From Branchinecta lynchi (Eukaryota > Arthropoda > Branchiopoda > Anostraca > Branchinectidae), in assembly GCA_023053575.1 (NCBI GenBank), contig JAKZAP010000007.1:14661508-14725507 (forward strand): DNA of 64,000 nucleotides, in the 5' to 3' direction. The first letter of the stretch is position 1. Each line of letters starts with the position of its first letter. Below are positions 54,574-64,000 of the stretch, piece after piece. Under the pieces are notes generated by a model, which did not search any database, was not told where the DNA came from, and was given only the letters and a program-made list of their open reading frames with translations. The translations under genes were made by a program, and so were the position numbers.

Positions 54574-55150
54574 CTAAAACATGAAAAAAGAATTAGGAGT
54601 TTATAGCTTTTTTGAAAAGTGTCACACTCTTTCTTGAAAATAATGTTGCAGTTGAAAAAAAGTGTTGTTCCCAAAAAGAAAACGTATCAAAAAAACGTTA
54701 CTTTAAAAAAAAGTGTTGTTTTGAAGGGAAAACGTCTCAGAAAAACGTTACTGTTACAAAAAGTGTTGTAGCTAGGAGATCAAGATCTTGACCGGAGTCC
54801 ACTATCGTAACAAAACAGCCGAAAATCTCCCTGTCTAAAGGTTTTAAAACATTCAATTATTCAAGAACTTGAAAAAAGCTAAAAAAAAAAGCTAAAAAAA
54901 AAATAAAACTGAAACACTTTTGTAAAAAAAAGCGTCGCAGAAAGTCGCAAAAAGAAAGTCAGGATTATCATGTCGCGAGATAACAGCGTTAATAGATACA
55001 TGATTATATACTTGCACCCTAAATTTGAACAGAATCTGACATAAATACCGGAGTTATAAGCAAAACGAGACGTTTTTGTTATGAAAAAAGTGTCTTAACC
55101 AACCAAAAAAATATGTTGTGTACCTGTTGACAGTGTAGTAAAGGCGAATA
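54574..55150. other. Hexosaminidase intron with short AAAAGTGTTGTT repeats
   Basis: AAAAAGTGTTGTT and AAAACGT.TC.(A)AAAAACGTTACT alternate about three times at 54655-54775. This is a small low-complexity tandem. Nothing else was recognised. Confidence 0.5.
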
Positions 55151-55354
55151 CACTGTAAAGCAAAATCTTGCAGTACTTGACGCAGGGATTAATCTTGTAT
55201 CTACTGAGATTATCTCTAATCCGGATTAATTGTATCTATTGATATAAGATTACCTCTAATTCGGATTAATCTTATCCAAGTAGAGATAAGATTAATCCCA
55301 GTAGCAAATACTGCAGTTAACTTTAATCCTTACTTGGAGAAACTTTTTACAGTG
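55151..55354. mobile_element. 204-bp TA-flanked MITE (CACTGTAAA ends)
   Basis: The ends CACTGTAAAGC and, minus strand, CACTGTAAAAAG are bracketed by TA (55149-55150 and 55355-55356). The interior repeats GGATTAATCTTATC and its complement around AGTAGAGATAAGATT. It resembles a Tc1/mariner-type miniature element. Confidence 0.65.
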
Positions 55355-55904
55355 TAGGCTGGGTCGGACTAATAGCAACTACCATAAGACTGTCGAGATG
55401 GATCTTAAGCGACTTCATCTAACGATTAACTTTTTCCCGCATTTGGTAAGCGGGACAACAACGCGAACTGCAAACGAAGTTTGTTGTACCCAAGTCTCCT
55501 TGATAGTGGGTTTACATATTCTCGGAAATCAGAGCATATTTAAAAAATATGCCTGTTTTTCGCTAGAAAAGGCAGATCAGTACTATAGCACAAATTTCAG
55601 CACCATCATCAATTCCATAGGGAAAGTTGAGATTTTTCAACTTCATGACTAAGGTGCAGAGATTTTTAGCCGAGAAACCTGATCTTTTCTTCGCAGCATA
55701 AGAGCTAAGGACGAACATTAAGATTATGCTTTGTGTACGATGCGCTACCCAGAGAGCAAGAGTACAGCCTAAGCTCTGGTGCCCAGCAAAACCAGAAGCT
55801 TTTCTAATTAAGACATGTAAAAGAACAACGGTCCTAAGTAAGTTTTGTAGCCACAGGGACGCCTGTCATTTTTCCTAATAGCGAGGGCCCATGATGCTTT
55901 GTTC

Positions 55905-56098
55905 CAGAGCTGCTGCCAGTCCAGCAAATCCGAGTCCGAGACAAGCCCGAGTCCTTGCGAAAGACTCGAGTCGAGTTCAGAGTCCGAGTCCACAGCTCTG
56001 GCGGACGGACAGCTCTGTGAAAGACGAGTCCGAGTCCTTGAAAAAGGCGTCCCGAGACAGTCTCGAGACGAGTCCCGAGTCCGAGTCCACCAGCTCTG
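55905..56098. mobile_element. 194-bp non-autonomous hAT element with 8-bp duplication CTTTGTTC
   Basis: The ends CAGAGCTGCTG and, minus strand, CAGAGCTGGTG are flanked by identical CTTTGTTC octamers (55897-55904 and 56099-56106). The body is almost entirely GAGTCCGAGTCC/ACTCGAGTC-type repeats in both orientations. The perfect octamer and CAGAGCTG ends indicate a recent hAT-type insertion. Confidence 0.85.
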
Positions 56099-56360
56099 CT
56101 TTGTTCATAGTTATTTACTTTAGCCTTCCACTCGCATTATTTCTCAACGATCTTCTCCCCCCTTCTTTTTCCATTTCCACTAGATGACGCACAGTCGAGC
56201 GATAGAACTTTTGATAAAAATTACTGATAAAGAAAGAAACTAAAATAGCGAATCCTAAGTTTCGGGATGGGTAGTGGAATGCCTTTATTAATAACTAAGT
56301 GATGAACAACTTATCAAGGGCACTTGCAAATAGCTTGATTAACATAGAGGTTGACATTAC

Positions 56361-56500
56361 CTGTTGAACTGGTTAACGCATAGTGCTAGCTCTCCCAGGC
56401 CGTACTTTTCTCCCCATTGCCATCCATTTCCAGCATGAGCAGGACCATCGATTTCCGGAATGATTCGCACACCTCGAATATTCGCGTAGTTGTTTAGTGC
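56361..56500 (-). CDS. Beta-N-acetylhexosaminidase exon: RGVRIIPEIDGPAHAGNGWQ
   Basis: Visible residues 82-128 read ALNNYANIRGVRIIPEIDGP and AHAGNGWQWGEKYGLGELAL. The Y-A-x-x-R-G-[VI]-R-[IV]-[IV]-P-E-[FI]-D-x-P-A-H motif forms a TIM-barrel strand and loop of the GH20 active site. The acceptor is gagctttcag before 56500 and the donor gtaatg after 56361. It enters in phase 0 directly after EDFK and exits in phase 2. Confidence 0.95.
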
Positions 56501-57066
56501 CTGAAAGCTCAAGAGTCAGTTCCCGATGAAAAATTTATCCCAAAACAGTAGAATGAAGTTGTACGAAAAAAAAATTTAACGTCAATTTAACGCTTCTACG
56601 TCAAGGCTAAAACGTGTTACTGCATACTACTGCATGCTACTATTAGCAAGACTGGATGCTTCTATGGCAAGAAATGATGCTGACCAGTCTGAGGCGCATT
56701 AAATGACGGCATTCTTTGCTATTACATAGTATTACATGCAACTTTTTCGTACAATTACGCAGGCTACACATTTTTCATCGGGTTCGCAGATTTGAGAAAC
56801 CTCTTATTTGCAACGGGGTTAAAGCCACAATTGGCTCAGCTCTCGAGCTGCATATGCTCACCTGCCCACGTGACAGGCAAGACCCGCTATTCCGGAATCA
56901 AACAACACTTTTTGTTGAAGTTCATAGAAATTTATTTCTCACGAAACTTTACAATATTCCTACGTGGAAGGCCCGAGACCTCAAAAGTCCCGGTACCCCG
57001 ACATATGGATATGTTAAGCACAAGTAAGGTTGTGTAAGGTTATGAACTAAATTTAGTGAACGTAAA
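56501..57066. other. Hexosaminidase intron segment
   Basis: GCATACTACTGCATGCTACT near 56620 and ACATGCAACTTTTTCGTACA near 56735 echo 45780-45860. No exon was seen. Confidence 0.4.
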
Positions 57067-57859
57067 GAGACCAAAAGTTTCGATGGGATCCCAAAAATTT
57101 AAGATCTGGTCGAGACAATTGCTAGTCAGCTGAGAAAACCAAGTTTGGGTATGGACTCACCATGTGTGTTTACCCCTATTTATCATATATACTTGGACGA
57201 AACTGATCGAAACTTCCTGCCTATACTTCTGCCAAATATCCGGTTTCGGCTGGATTCCGGATGAAGTACTTGTTCGGCAAAAAACTAAAGCTCAAAACGA
57301 ATTCAGGATACCTCCTCAGGTCCGGGTAGAAAATGATTGTTATATATGGATTCAGCATGTCTCCTTACCCCTATATCGAACATTTAATCAACTTCAAATA
57401 AAACCTTTACTTTAACAAATTTTCCGGTTTTTGGCCAGATTCCAGTTGAACTATTTGTCCGGGTATGAAACGATTGTCATATACGGATTCAGCATGTCTT
57501 CTTACCCGTAAATCGAACATTTATTCAACTTCAAATAAAACTTTTACTTTTAACAAATTTTCCGGTTTTGGCCGTATTCCGGACGAGCTAATGCCGGCGA
57601 GAAAATAAGTTTAGATATGGATTGAGCATGTCTCCTTACCCCTAGATCGACTATCTCATTGGCCTTTTTAAACATTTATTTTCGTCCCTTAATTAGAAAC
57701 CCCTCCCCCACCCTTAAATATGGGGCTACAGGGCTCACCTGTGAATTTGACCTGTTCTTTGGCCTAATGAGACATCATGCCAAGTTTGAATAAAATACCT
57801 CAACCTCTTCGAGAGTTCTCTGTGCTGTCAGACGGACGAACGGACATCATAGGTATCCT
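57067..57859 (+). mobile_element. GGGATCCC-family element, copy 7, 3'-truncated
   Basis: It starts with AGACCAAAAGTTTCGATGGG and ATCCCAAAA and carries diverged monomers (57420-57640). It reaches ACGGACATCATAGGTATCC but lacks the terminal palindrome. Penelope-type flank sequence follows at once. Confidence 0.72.
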
Positions 57860-57998
57860 ATAAATATTCCTTCAGCCCAAGCTGACTGCGAATCATATTT
57901 GATAGTGCAAAACGGATTACGTCAGCTGAATTTTTATTGGCAGCTATATTTCGGCCCTTCTTGGCAAGGGTCCTCTTCAGGCTCAAAACGGCTCAAGT
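57860..57998 (+). repeat. Penelope-type flanking repeat between two GGGATCCC copies
   Basis: AAATATTCCTTCAGCCCAAG, GCAAAACGGATTACGTCAGC and CCCTTCTTGGCAAGGGTCCT match the flanks at 38612-38740 and the 2597-2700 fragment. It abuts copy 7 on the left and copy 8 on the right. Confidence 0.65.
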
Positions 57999-58001
57999 TG
58001 G

Positions 58002-59241
58002 AACAAGACCAAAGGTTTCGATGGGATCCCAGAAAGTCAATATTTGATCCAGACAATTGGGTCATGTCTTAGCCAGACTCCTTGAACGCTTTTACTATTA
58101 AAATTCAGAAACAGATTAAGGCCAAATAGCTAATCATCTGAGAAAGCGAAGTTCAGATATGGATTCAGCATGTGTGTTTACCCCTATAAGTCATACCTGT
58201 TTTGACGAAAACTTCCTGCCACTCCTGCTTATTTCCCGGTTTCAGCCGAATTCCGGAACTACTTGTCCGGCAAAAAAACAAAGCTCAAAAACGAACTCAG
58301 CGTATCTTCTTTCCCCAATATTGAATATCTAATCACCTTCAAATAAAAATTTAACTTATAGCAAATTTTCCGGCTCCAGTCGGATTCCGATCGAACTATA
58401 TGTCCGGGCGAAAAATGATTTTCATACACGGACTCAGCATTTCTTCTTACCCCTAAGTCGGATATCTAATCAACTAATACTAAAACTTTAAATTTTTCCG
58501 GTTTTGGCCGGACTCCGGGCAAAGTACTTGCCCGGGTAGAAAATTACTTTCACACAAGTGTTCAGCATGTCTTCTTACCCCTAAATCGAACATCTAAGCA
58601 ACTCCAAATAAAACTTTTACTTTTAACAAACTTTCCGGCTTTGGCCGGATTTCGAGCGAACTACTTGTCCTAAGAGACAATGGTTTTCACCGTCGTGTTC
58701 AGCATGTTCTCCTACCCCTAAATCAAACATCTAATCAACTTCAAATAAAAGTTTTACTTTTAACAGACTTTCCGGTTTCGGCCGGATTCGGGGCCAACTA
58801 CTTGTCCGGCACAAAAATGGTTTTCACCATCGTGTTCAGCATGTCTTCTTACCTCTAAATCGAACATCTAATCAACTTCAAATAAAACTTTTACTTTTAA
58901 CAAACTTTCCGGTTCTGGCCGGATTCCGGGCGAACTACTTGTCCGATGACAAAATGGTTTTCATCATCGTGTTCAGCATGACTTCTTACTCCATAATCGA
59001 CTATCACAGTATCTGTTTAAAAATATTTACCCCTTAATTTAAACCCCCTCCCCCACCCCTAAATGTTGGGCTACAGAGCCCATCTACGAACTTGACCTTA
59101 CTCTTGACCCAAAGAATCCTCACACCAAGTTTCATCAAAATATCTCATTCCCTTCGAGAGTTACAGTGCGCACAGACGGATAGACGGACAACTTTTGTGA
59201 TGTCATAGGTATCCCTCCACTTACGTTTTGGGATCCCAAAA
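58002..59241 (+). mobile_element. GGGATCCC-family element, copy 8 (full length)
   Basis: It has the consensus start GAACAAGACCAAAGGTTTCG and the consensus end CTTACGTTTTGGGATCCCAA plus AAA. Monomer anchors lie at about 58370, 58498, 58635, 58772 and 58909, so three consecutive periods are exactly 137 bp. It is the most complete copy in the window. No coding frame is conserved. Confidence 0.85.
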
Positions 59242-59369
59242 ACGAGCTTGTGGAAACACAAAACTAAAGATTCTAGCCTAGCGTTAAATATTTAACTGTT
59301 CATTCCCAAATATTTAACACTAGGCTAGAATCAGAGGCTAGAAGGCTAGAAGTAGAGAATTAAAAAAAA

Positions 59370-59410
59370 AACAAGACCACAGATTACGATGGGATCCCAA
59401 AAATTTAAAG
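59370..59410 (+). mobile_element. GGGATCCC-family left-end fragment
   Basis: ACAAGACCACAGATTACGAT followed by GGGATCCCAAAAATTTAAAG is only the first about 40 bases of the family, preceded by an A-run. Confidence 0.6.
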
Positions 59411-60006
59411 AAATATATAAATATAATTTTTTTTTCCCAGAGGAAAAAAACATGACAGTATGTTATACCACTTGCTAGAGCCGTAGATACCCTTCAATAT
59501 AGGAATACATCCTTGCTCTTACGAGGAGCGTTAAAGCCAGGCTTCACCTTCCAGATTACCAGACGTCCCGAGCTTCCGCATAGTCAAGACAACCCTTCCA
59601 GATTTTTAGATAATGATGATAGGTAATTTTGCAATTCTTCAATATTTTCTACATGACCCCTTCGTATTTCAAATACCTCTTGCATCCCAGTCACAACTGT
59701 CAATCACTTTCCCTTTTCTTCCCCCATTTGCATATTTGTAGTGTCTCTCGAACAGGTTGCCTCCTCTATGGCACCTTCCAGACACCCCGGACTTCCAGAC
59801 GTCTTGGGCCTGGCTTCATCTTCCAGATCCGTGTCGACGAAAACGGCTGTCTGGAATCCGGAAGAAAAATCTGGAAGGTGAAGCATTGCCTTTATAGCCA
59901 GGTTTCACCTCCCAGATTTCTCTTCCAGAAGCGGTTTTCGTTGAGACCAATCTGAAAGGTGAAGCAAGGCCAAACATCTGGAAGTCCCGGGTGTTGGACA
60001 CACCAG
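59411..60006. other. Intron with GCTTCACCTTCCAGA repeats
   Basis: The motif GCTTCACCTTCCAGA and its complement recur at about 59540, 59870 and 59955, and again just upstream of the exon at 61060. ATCCGGAAGAAAAATCTGG is paired with the inverse AGATTTCTCTTCCAGA. This suggests a small inverted-repeat element but the limits are unclear. Confidence 0.4.
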
Positions 60007-60421
60007 AGGCGTATTCTCGCCATTCCCCGAGGACTCCACTTGAGGAGTCCCCGCGTTTTTGTTTGCCCCGAGGACTCACTCCCCGTATTCTCGCGAGTCC
60101 CCACGGACGGGGAATGCTCCATTTATCATCACCATCATCAAAAGGACTCCCTTTCAGATTCGAAGGGGAATCAATTTTTGCTGGTGTTGGTGCACTTAAA
60201 ATTAATTAAAAAGAATCAGAATAAACAAACCAAAAATAAAGTGGATCCAGACTAATTTCGTCAACTGCAAAAAAAAATTTCGAACAACATCCGTTTTAAA
60301 AGCATTCCCCGTGTTCTCGTTGTTTTCCGTATGCGGAGTCCGCACTGAGTGACTCCCTCTATTCTAGCCGTTCCCTTCGATTCCCCCAGGAGTCCTCGCG
60401 GGGGACGGCGAGAATACGCCT
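60007..60421. mobile_element. MITE family D (AGGCGTATTCTCGCC ends), copy 1
   Basis: The left end AGGCGTATTCTCGCCATTCC and the right end (minus strand) AGGCGTATTCTCGCCGTCCC are bracketed by CAG (60004-60006 and 60422-60424). This is a probable 3-bp target duplication. The interior has AGGACTCC-type repeats, AACAAACCAAAAATAAAGTG and GACTAATTTCGTCAACTGCA. Non-coding. Confidence 0.75.
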
Positions 60422-60564
60422 CAGATTCCGGATGCTGCAAGGTGCCATAGAGGTAAAACGTCTGAGGGACACGAAAAATTTGCAAATATAGGAAGAGAAG
60501 GGAGACTGATTGACAGTTGTAATTGGGAAGCAAATGATACTTGAATTTGGAAGAGAACATCTAG

Positions 60565-60974
60565 AGGCGTATTCTCGCCGTTCTCTGAGGACTCCTTGCG
60601 GAATCGAACGGAACGGCGAGAATAGAGGGAGTCACTCGATGCAGACTCCGCCTAGGAAAACAACGAGAACACGGGGAATGCTTCTAAAATAGATTTTGTT
60701 CGAAAAAAAATATGCAGTTGACGAAATTAGTCTGGATCCACTTTATTTTTAGTTTTGTTTATTCTGATTCTTATTAATTATTTTACATTTCAACACCAGC
60801 AAAAATTGAGTCCCCTCCGAATTTGAAAGGGAGTCCTTTTTGATGATGGTGATGATAACCGGAGCATTCCCCGTCCGTGGGGACTCGCGAGAATACGGGC
60901 AGTGAGTCCCCGGGACAAACAAAAACGCGGGGACTCCTCAGGTGGAGTCCTCGGGGAACGGCGAGAATACGCCT
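60565..60974. mobile_element. MITE family D, copy 2, inverted relative to copy 1
   Basis: The sequence is the reverse complement of copy 1 along its length: TGCAGTTGACGAAATTAGTC, then GATGATGGTGATGATAA and ACGCGGGGACTCCTC. The ends are AGGCGTATTCTCGCCGTTC at both sides. Flanks do not show a duplication. Confidence 0.75.
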
Positions 60975-61109
60975 TGGGAAATAATGAAAAAGCAAAATTA
61001 GCTATGATCATTATCCTGAAAATCCAGAAGGGTTTGCTTGAAGTGCAGAAGCCTCAGATATCTGAAAGGTGAAGCCTGTTTTTTTGACAAAACTCCACAG
61101 TGATCTTAC

Positions 61110-61352
61110 CTTGAAGTCTTCGACGGTGTAAGTCTTCCTTGCGGAATAAGCACCATAAGGAGCCATCTGTGGCACTGAAGTGGAATCAAACGGAAAGCTA
61201 TGTGTATCAGATATGTGAAGATGCAGTGCGTTCAACTTGTTGTAAGACATGGCGTCAATGGTTCGATACAAGTCTTGCAGTTTAATATAGTTTCTCGAGA
61301 TGTCTACGCTAAGACCACGATGAGGGTAGAACGGCCTGTCCACAACTGACGC
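61110..61352 (-). CDS. Beta-N-acetylhexosaminidase exon: start of GH20 catalytic barrel (most upstream exon found)
   Basis: The 81 codons read ASVVDRPFYPHRGLSVDISR, then YRTIDAMSYNKLNALHLHIS, DTHSFPFDS and AYSARKTYTVEDFK. P-x-x-P-H-R-G-L-x-x-D-x-S-R opens the GH20 domain, and LN-LH-HI-D-SFPF is its second strand. The acceptor is tattctccttcag before 61352 and the donor gtaaga after 61110. It is phase 0 at both ends. The N-terminal GH20b-like domain and signal peptide should lie upstream (beyond 61352) and were not found with confidence. Confidence 0.95.
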
Positions 61353-61540
61353 CTGAAGGAGAATAAGTCGAGGATTATGGATACTCATAGTACAGGCAAA
61401 GGGTTTTTGGTCCTTGGTGGAAGCAAGAATTCTGGATCCGTCAAAGGGAGCAGAGATGCCAGAAAACGTCTCCTACCTTCCTAAGGACATGTCTTACCTA
61501 TAATACTAACGCAACCTACTTCCATAATCACTCCATATAT

Positions 61541-61670
61541 TTCTAAACCCGGAGACCCCCACTGCGAATGGTATTCTAACTCCTCTAACAAAACCATGCT
61601 GATTTCTTAACCCGGAGACCCCAATTGCGAATGGTATTCTAACTCCTCTAACAAAACCATGCTGATTTCG
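61541..61670. repeat. 63-bp tandem duplication
   Basis: CCCGGAGACCCCCACTGCG (61548) recurs as CCCGGAGACCCCAATTGCG (61611), with both units going on to AACAAAACCATGCTGATTTC. The two units are almost identical. The length is a multiple of three, so it repeats 21 codons in the minus-strand frame, but there is no sign the frame is coding. Confidence 0.9.
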
Positions 61671-62356
61671 CACTTGCCATGTTTTGCTACCTTCGATGTG
61701 TATCACGCTGTCTCCGGTTGTCTGCGAAAAGTTTCTCCATCAGAAAAACCGGTTATGTAAATTTGTCCCTGTTCTTGCTGTAAGTCAACGGGTCTCGGAA
61801 AAGGCTTAAAACAGCCCAAACCGTGGGTTATTTGTTGAAAGCACAGCCTAATTTTAAATTATCCAAATACTTTAAAATACTGTACGTTGAAGAGTAAATA
61901 GTGCGAGGGGTCCTTTAAGAATGTGCTTTCATGAAACTTTAGCATAACAACAAACCTTAAAGATGAAGGGTTCTGTTTTTTTTCACTGAAATGTAGGCTA
62001 CTAAGATACAATAATAGTCTCATCCGAGTTTTATGTTTGCCCGTTTTTCAGCTGAGCCTGACACTCTGGCAGGATTGGGCGTGACGAACTGAATGTTTGC
62101 TAATGTTCCAATCGCCTGCTTTATGTTTGATAATAGTTTGTATTTTGTGTCAGTTTATATTTATGGCCCTTGGCTGAAATAAAGGTATAACAAAAAAATA
62201 ATAAGGACACCAAATCTGCAAAAACAGGCTTTAGGTAAAGAGACAACGGAAAGGTAAGAGACAACGGAAATAATTAAGAACTATCAAATCTTGATGTTAC
62301 AATACACTGGTCCTTTGAGTTACATTAGAGTCAGAGAGGCTTTCGGGTGATACTTT
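61671..62356. other. Region upstream of the first recognised hexosaminidase exon
   Basis: No exon could be supported. AAATAAAGGTATAACAAAAAAATAA near 62179 looks like a possible tail sequence. Confidence 0.4.
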
Positions 62357-62659
62357 GAGCGTGTTCCACCCTCGTACCAATGTAATTATTAGTTACTATT
62401 TCCGTTCCAACCTCACCAAAAGTTACTACGCTGACTGTTCCAACCTTCTCGAAATAGTAACTAATAGTAACTATTTGCATACCACGCTCGGGAGCGTAGT
62501 AAGCGTAGTAACTACGAATCTCTGAATCGTGATTGGTCGGATTCGCCCGTGGTATGATATTTTGCAGGAAAATAGAAAAGTCGTTCCAGCCTTGACGGAA
62601 AAAGCCAGAATTCGTGACGTCATGCGTAGTAACTACGGTAAGTAGGATGGAACACGCTC
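62357..62659. mobile_element. 303-bp MITE (GAGCGTGTTCCA ends)
   Basis: The left end GAGCGTGTTCCACCCT and the right end (minus strand) GAGCGTGTTCCATCCT are flanked by TTT on both sides. Internal TAGTAACTA/TAGTTACTA motifs repeat many times, giving a palindromic body like that of the 46629-46912 element. Non-coding. Confidence 0.65.
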
Positions 62660-64000
62660 TTTAAGGATTTGCTGAGTATATCTAGTTAATTTACTGAAGT
62701 CTGTGGCAGATTAGTAAAGACTGGAACATTGTTGCCCTGAAATGCTGAGAATCAGGTAGGATGGCAGCGTGGCGGTAACTCGACATGGGGATCAACTAAA
62801 AAGAGGCACGAAAACTGAAAGGGCCCTTTCAGGCTTCAGAGCGAGGGTCGGGAACCATGTTCTAACGTGCCTTCTATCAGGCTCTGGAGTTACGGACTCT
62901 CATTTACTTGTCTACTTCTACTACTTGCTAATCTCTTTTTATTACTCGTGTCTCCTCTGCCATGCCGTACCGTGCCGTGCCCAATGCCGTCTTTACCCTT
63001 AGGCCGGTTAGACCTGTGCTAGGGGGCCAGGGTAAACGAGAGGCCAAGCGACCGGTGTAAATTGTTGAGAAATCAGGATAAGGTTGCTATCCCTGTTGCC
63101 TTGTTCATTAAGATCCAGGTTTGACCAGCTACGTTGCACCGTCATTTACGTTACCGAAATTATGCTCAAAAGTGACCAGTGTGGCGACCAAAACTTGTGC
63201 GTGTGAATGTGATGGCGTTTTATGTTTTTGTCTCACGAAAAGGGGCCAAAAACCCATGAATGGCCTAGGGTCCACCAAAAGTAAAAGACGGCACTGGCCG
63301 TGTCTCTTTTTAGTCGATCCCCTCGACATGTACCGTCGCAGCTACTAGAGTGGCAGTGATTCCTCTTCGGCCTAAACAGTCGGAATTAGTCCAAAACGAA
63401 GCTACACCCTCGACCTACACTACTTACTAAGGTCTCGGGGAGGGATCAGGAGAAACTGGCACTAGTGTTGGCCGTAGGCGAAAACGATATTTGAAATTTT
63501 CTTTTATTTCAGCTGACGTATCCGTTTTGCACTGTCAAATATGATTGGCAGTCAGCTTGGACTGAAGGAATATTTATTTTCTAACTACCGTAAATAATCG
63601 AATTTAACTAACTCTTAATATGGTTATTAATATAACTAACTTTTATTATTTACATAATAAAAGATGGTACAAAATGCCATTTGACTCCAATTTTGTTCTT
63701 AAATTTAGCTAAACGAAACGTACATGAGAGAAAAACCGGTATCAAAAGTGAAATACCGATGTATCTATAAATCGAAAAATCTAAATATCGCCCATCACTA
63801 ATTCGTCCTCGCAAGATGAAACAGTGGGTTTTCGTCCAAAGCTAAACTTATTACTAAGCGCTTCGGTGGGGTTGGGGCGTGTGTGTGTAGGGGGGGGGGG
63901 ATGTATGTTCGACTATTAGAACAGTTACGAATCTCAGCATTGTTTAAGTTGGTTATAAGATATGGTAAGGAAAACGGTACGACACACTTACGTCTCCTAC
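62660..64000. other. Right end of window: no gene recognised
   Basis: A Penelope-type flank fragment lies at 63508-63575 (AGCTGACGTATCCGTTTTGC inverted, then CAGCTTGGACTGAAGGAATA). A G-run is at 63891-63900. Open frames at 62769-63348 show no recognisable domain. Confidence 0.45.

Noticed and set aside
61680..61740. Possible small hexosaminidase exon on the minus strand (TTGDSVIHIEGSKTWQ)
   Set aside because: A weak acceptor and a GT exist, but the residues do not clearly fit the N-terminal hexosaminidase domain and the phase to 61352 cannot be shown.

Overview
The window is animal nuclear DNA, most likely from an invertebrate and probably an arthropod. The two host genes are split into short exons with canonical GT...AG introns, and both look insect-like. 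Introns and intergenic DNA are packed with LINE, Penelope-like, Helitron-like and small DNA transposons. There are no bacterial operons, and long open frames are rare apart from two retrotransposon ORFs. No CRISPR array or prokaryotic defence or toxin system was seen.

Host gene 1 is a Raf-family (B-Raf-like) MAP kinase kinase kinase on the minus strand. Ten exons were read between 25926 and 431. They join in frame through every splice junction into about 608 residues: BRAF-specific segment, Ras-binding domain, C1-type cysteine-rich domain, 14-3-3 site, acidic N-region and kinase domain up to the C-lobe. The first exon or exons were not found, and the last coding exons lie beyond position 1. 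Host gene 2, also minus, is a GH20 beta-N-acetylhexosaminidase of the arthropod chitooligosaccharidolytic type. Seven exons from 61352 down to a stop codon at 43305 give 404 residues including the catalytic Asp-Glu pair. Its N-terminal exons lie upstream of 61352, probably outside the window. Raf acts in Ras-MAPK signalling and the hexosaminidase in lysosomal or secreted glycan and chitin breakdown. Nothing suggests that they work together beyond being neighbours.

The rest is a layered transposon landscape. (1) A family defined here by a conserved start (AACAAGACC), a 137-bp internal tandem monomer and a palindromic end (TTTTGGGATCCCAAAAA) has seven long copies and two fragments. It resembles the Helitron-like HINE/DINE/pearl layout and is the best candidate for something undescribed. 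(2) Four non-autonomous hAT-type elements have perfect 8-bp target duplications. (3) Several TA-flanked or 3-bp-flanked MITE families are present, one with a 458-bp unit. (4) A Penelope-like element keeps part of its reverse transcriptase and a GIY-YIG nuclease. (5) A 5'-truncated LINE has an open 500-residue reverse transcriptase frame, and other LINE remnants occur. Several insertions are nested and can be ordered in time because uninterrupted paralogous sites exist in the same window.

Layout: 1-26 kb, Raf exons and transposon-filled introns; 26-43 kb, intergenic region with LINE and Penelope elements; 43.3-61.4 kb, hexosaminidase exons and introns; 61.4-64 kb, hexosaminidase upstream intron or flank.
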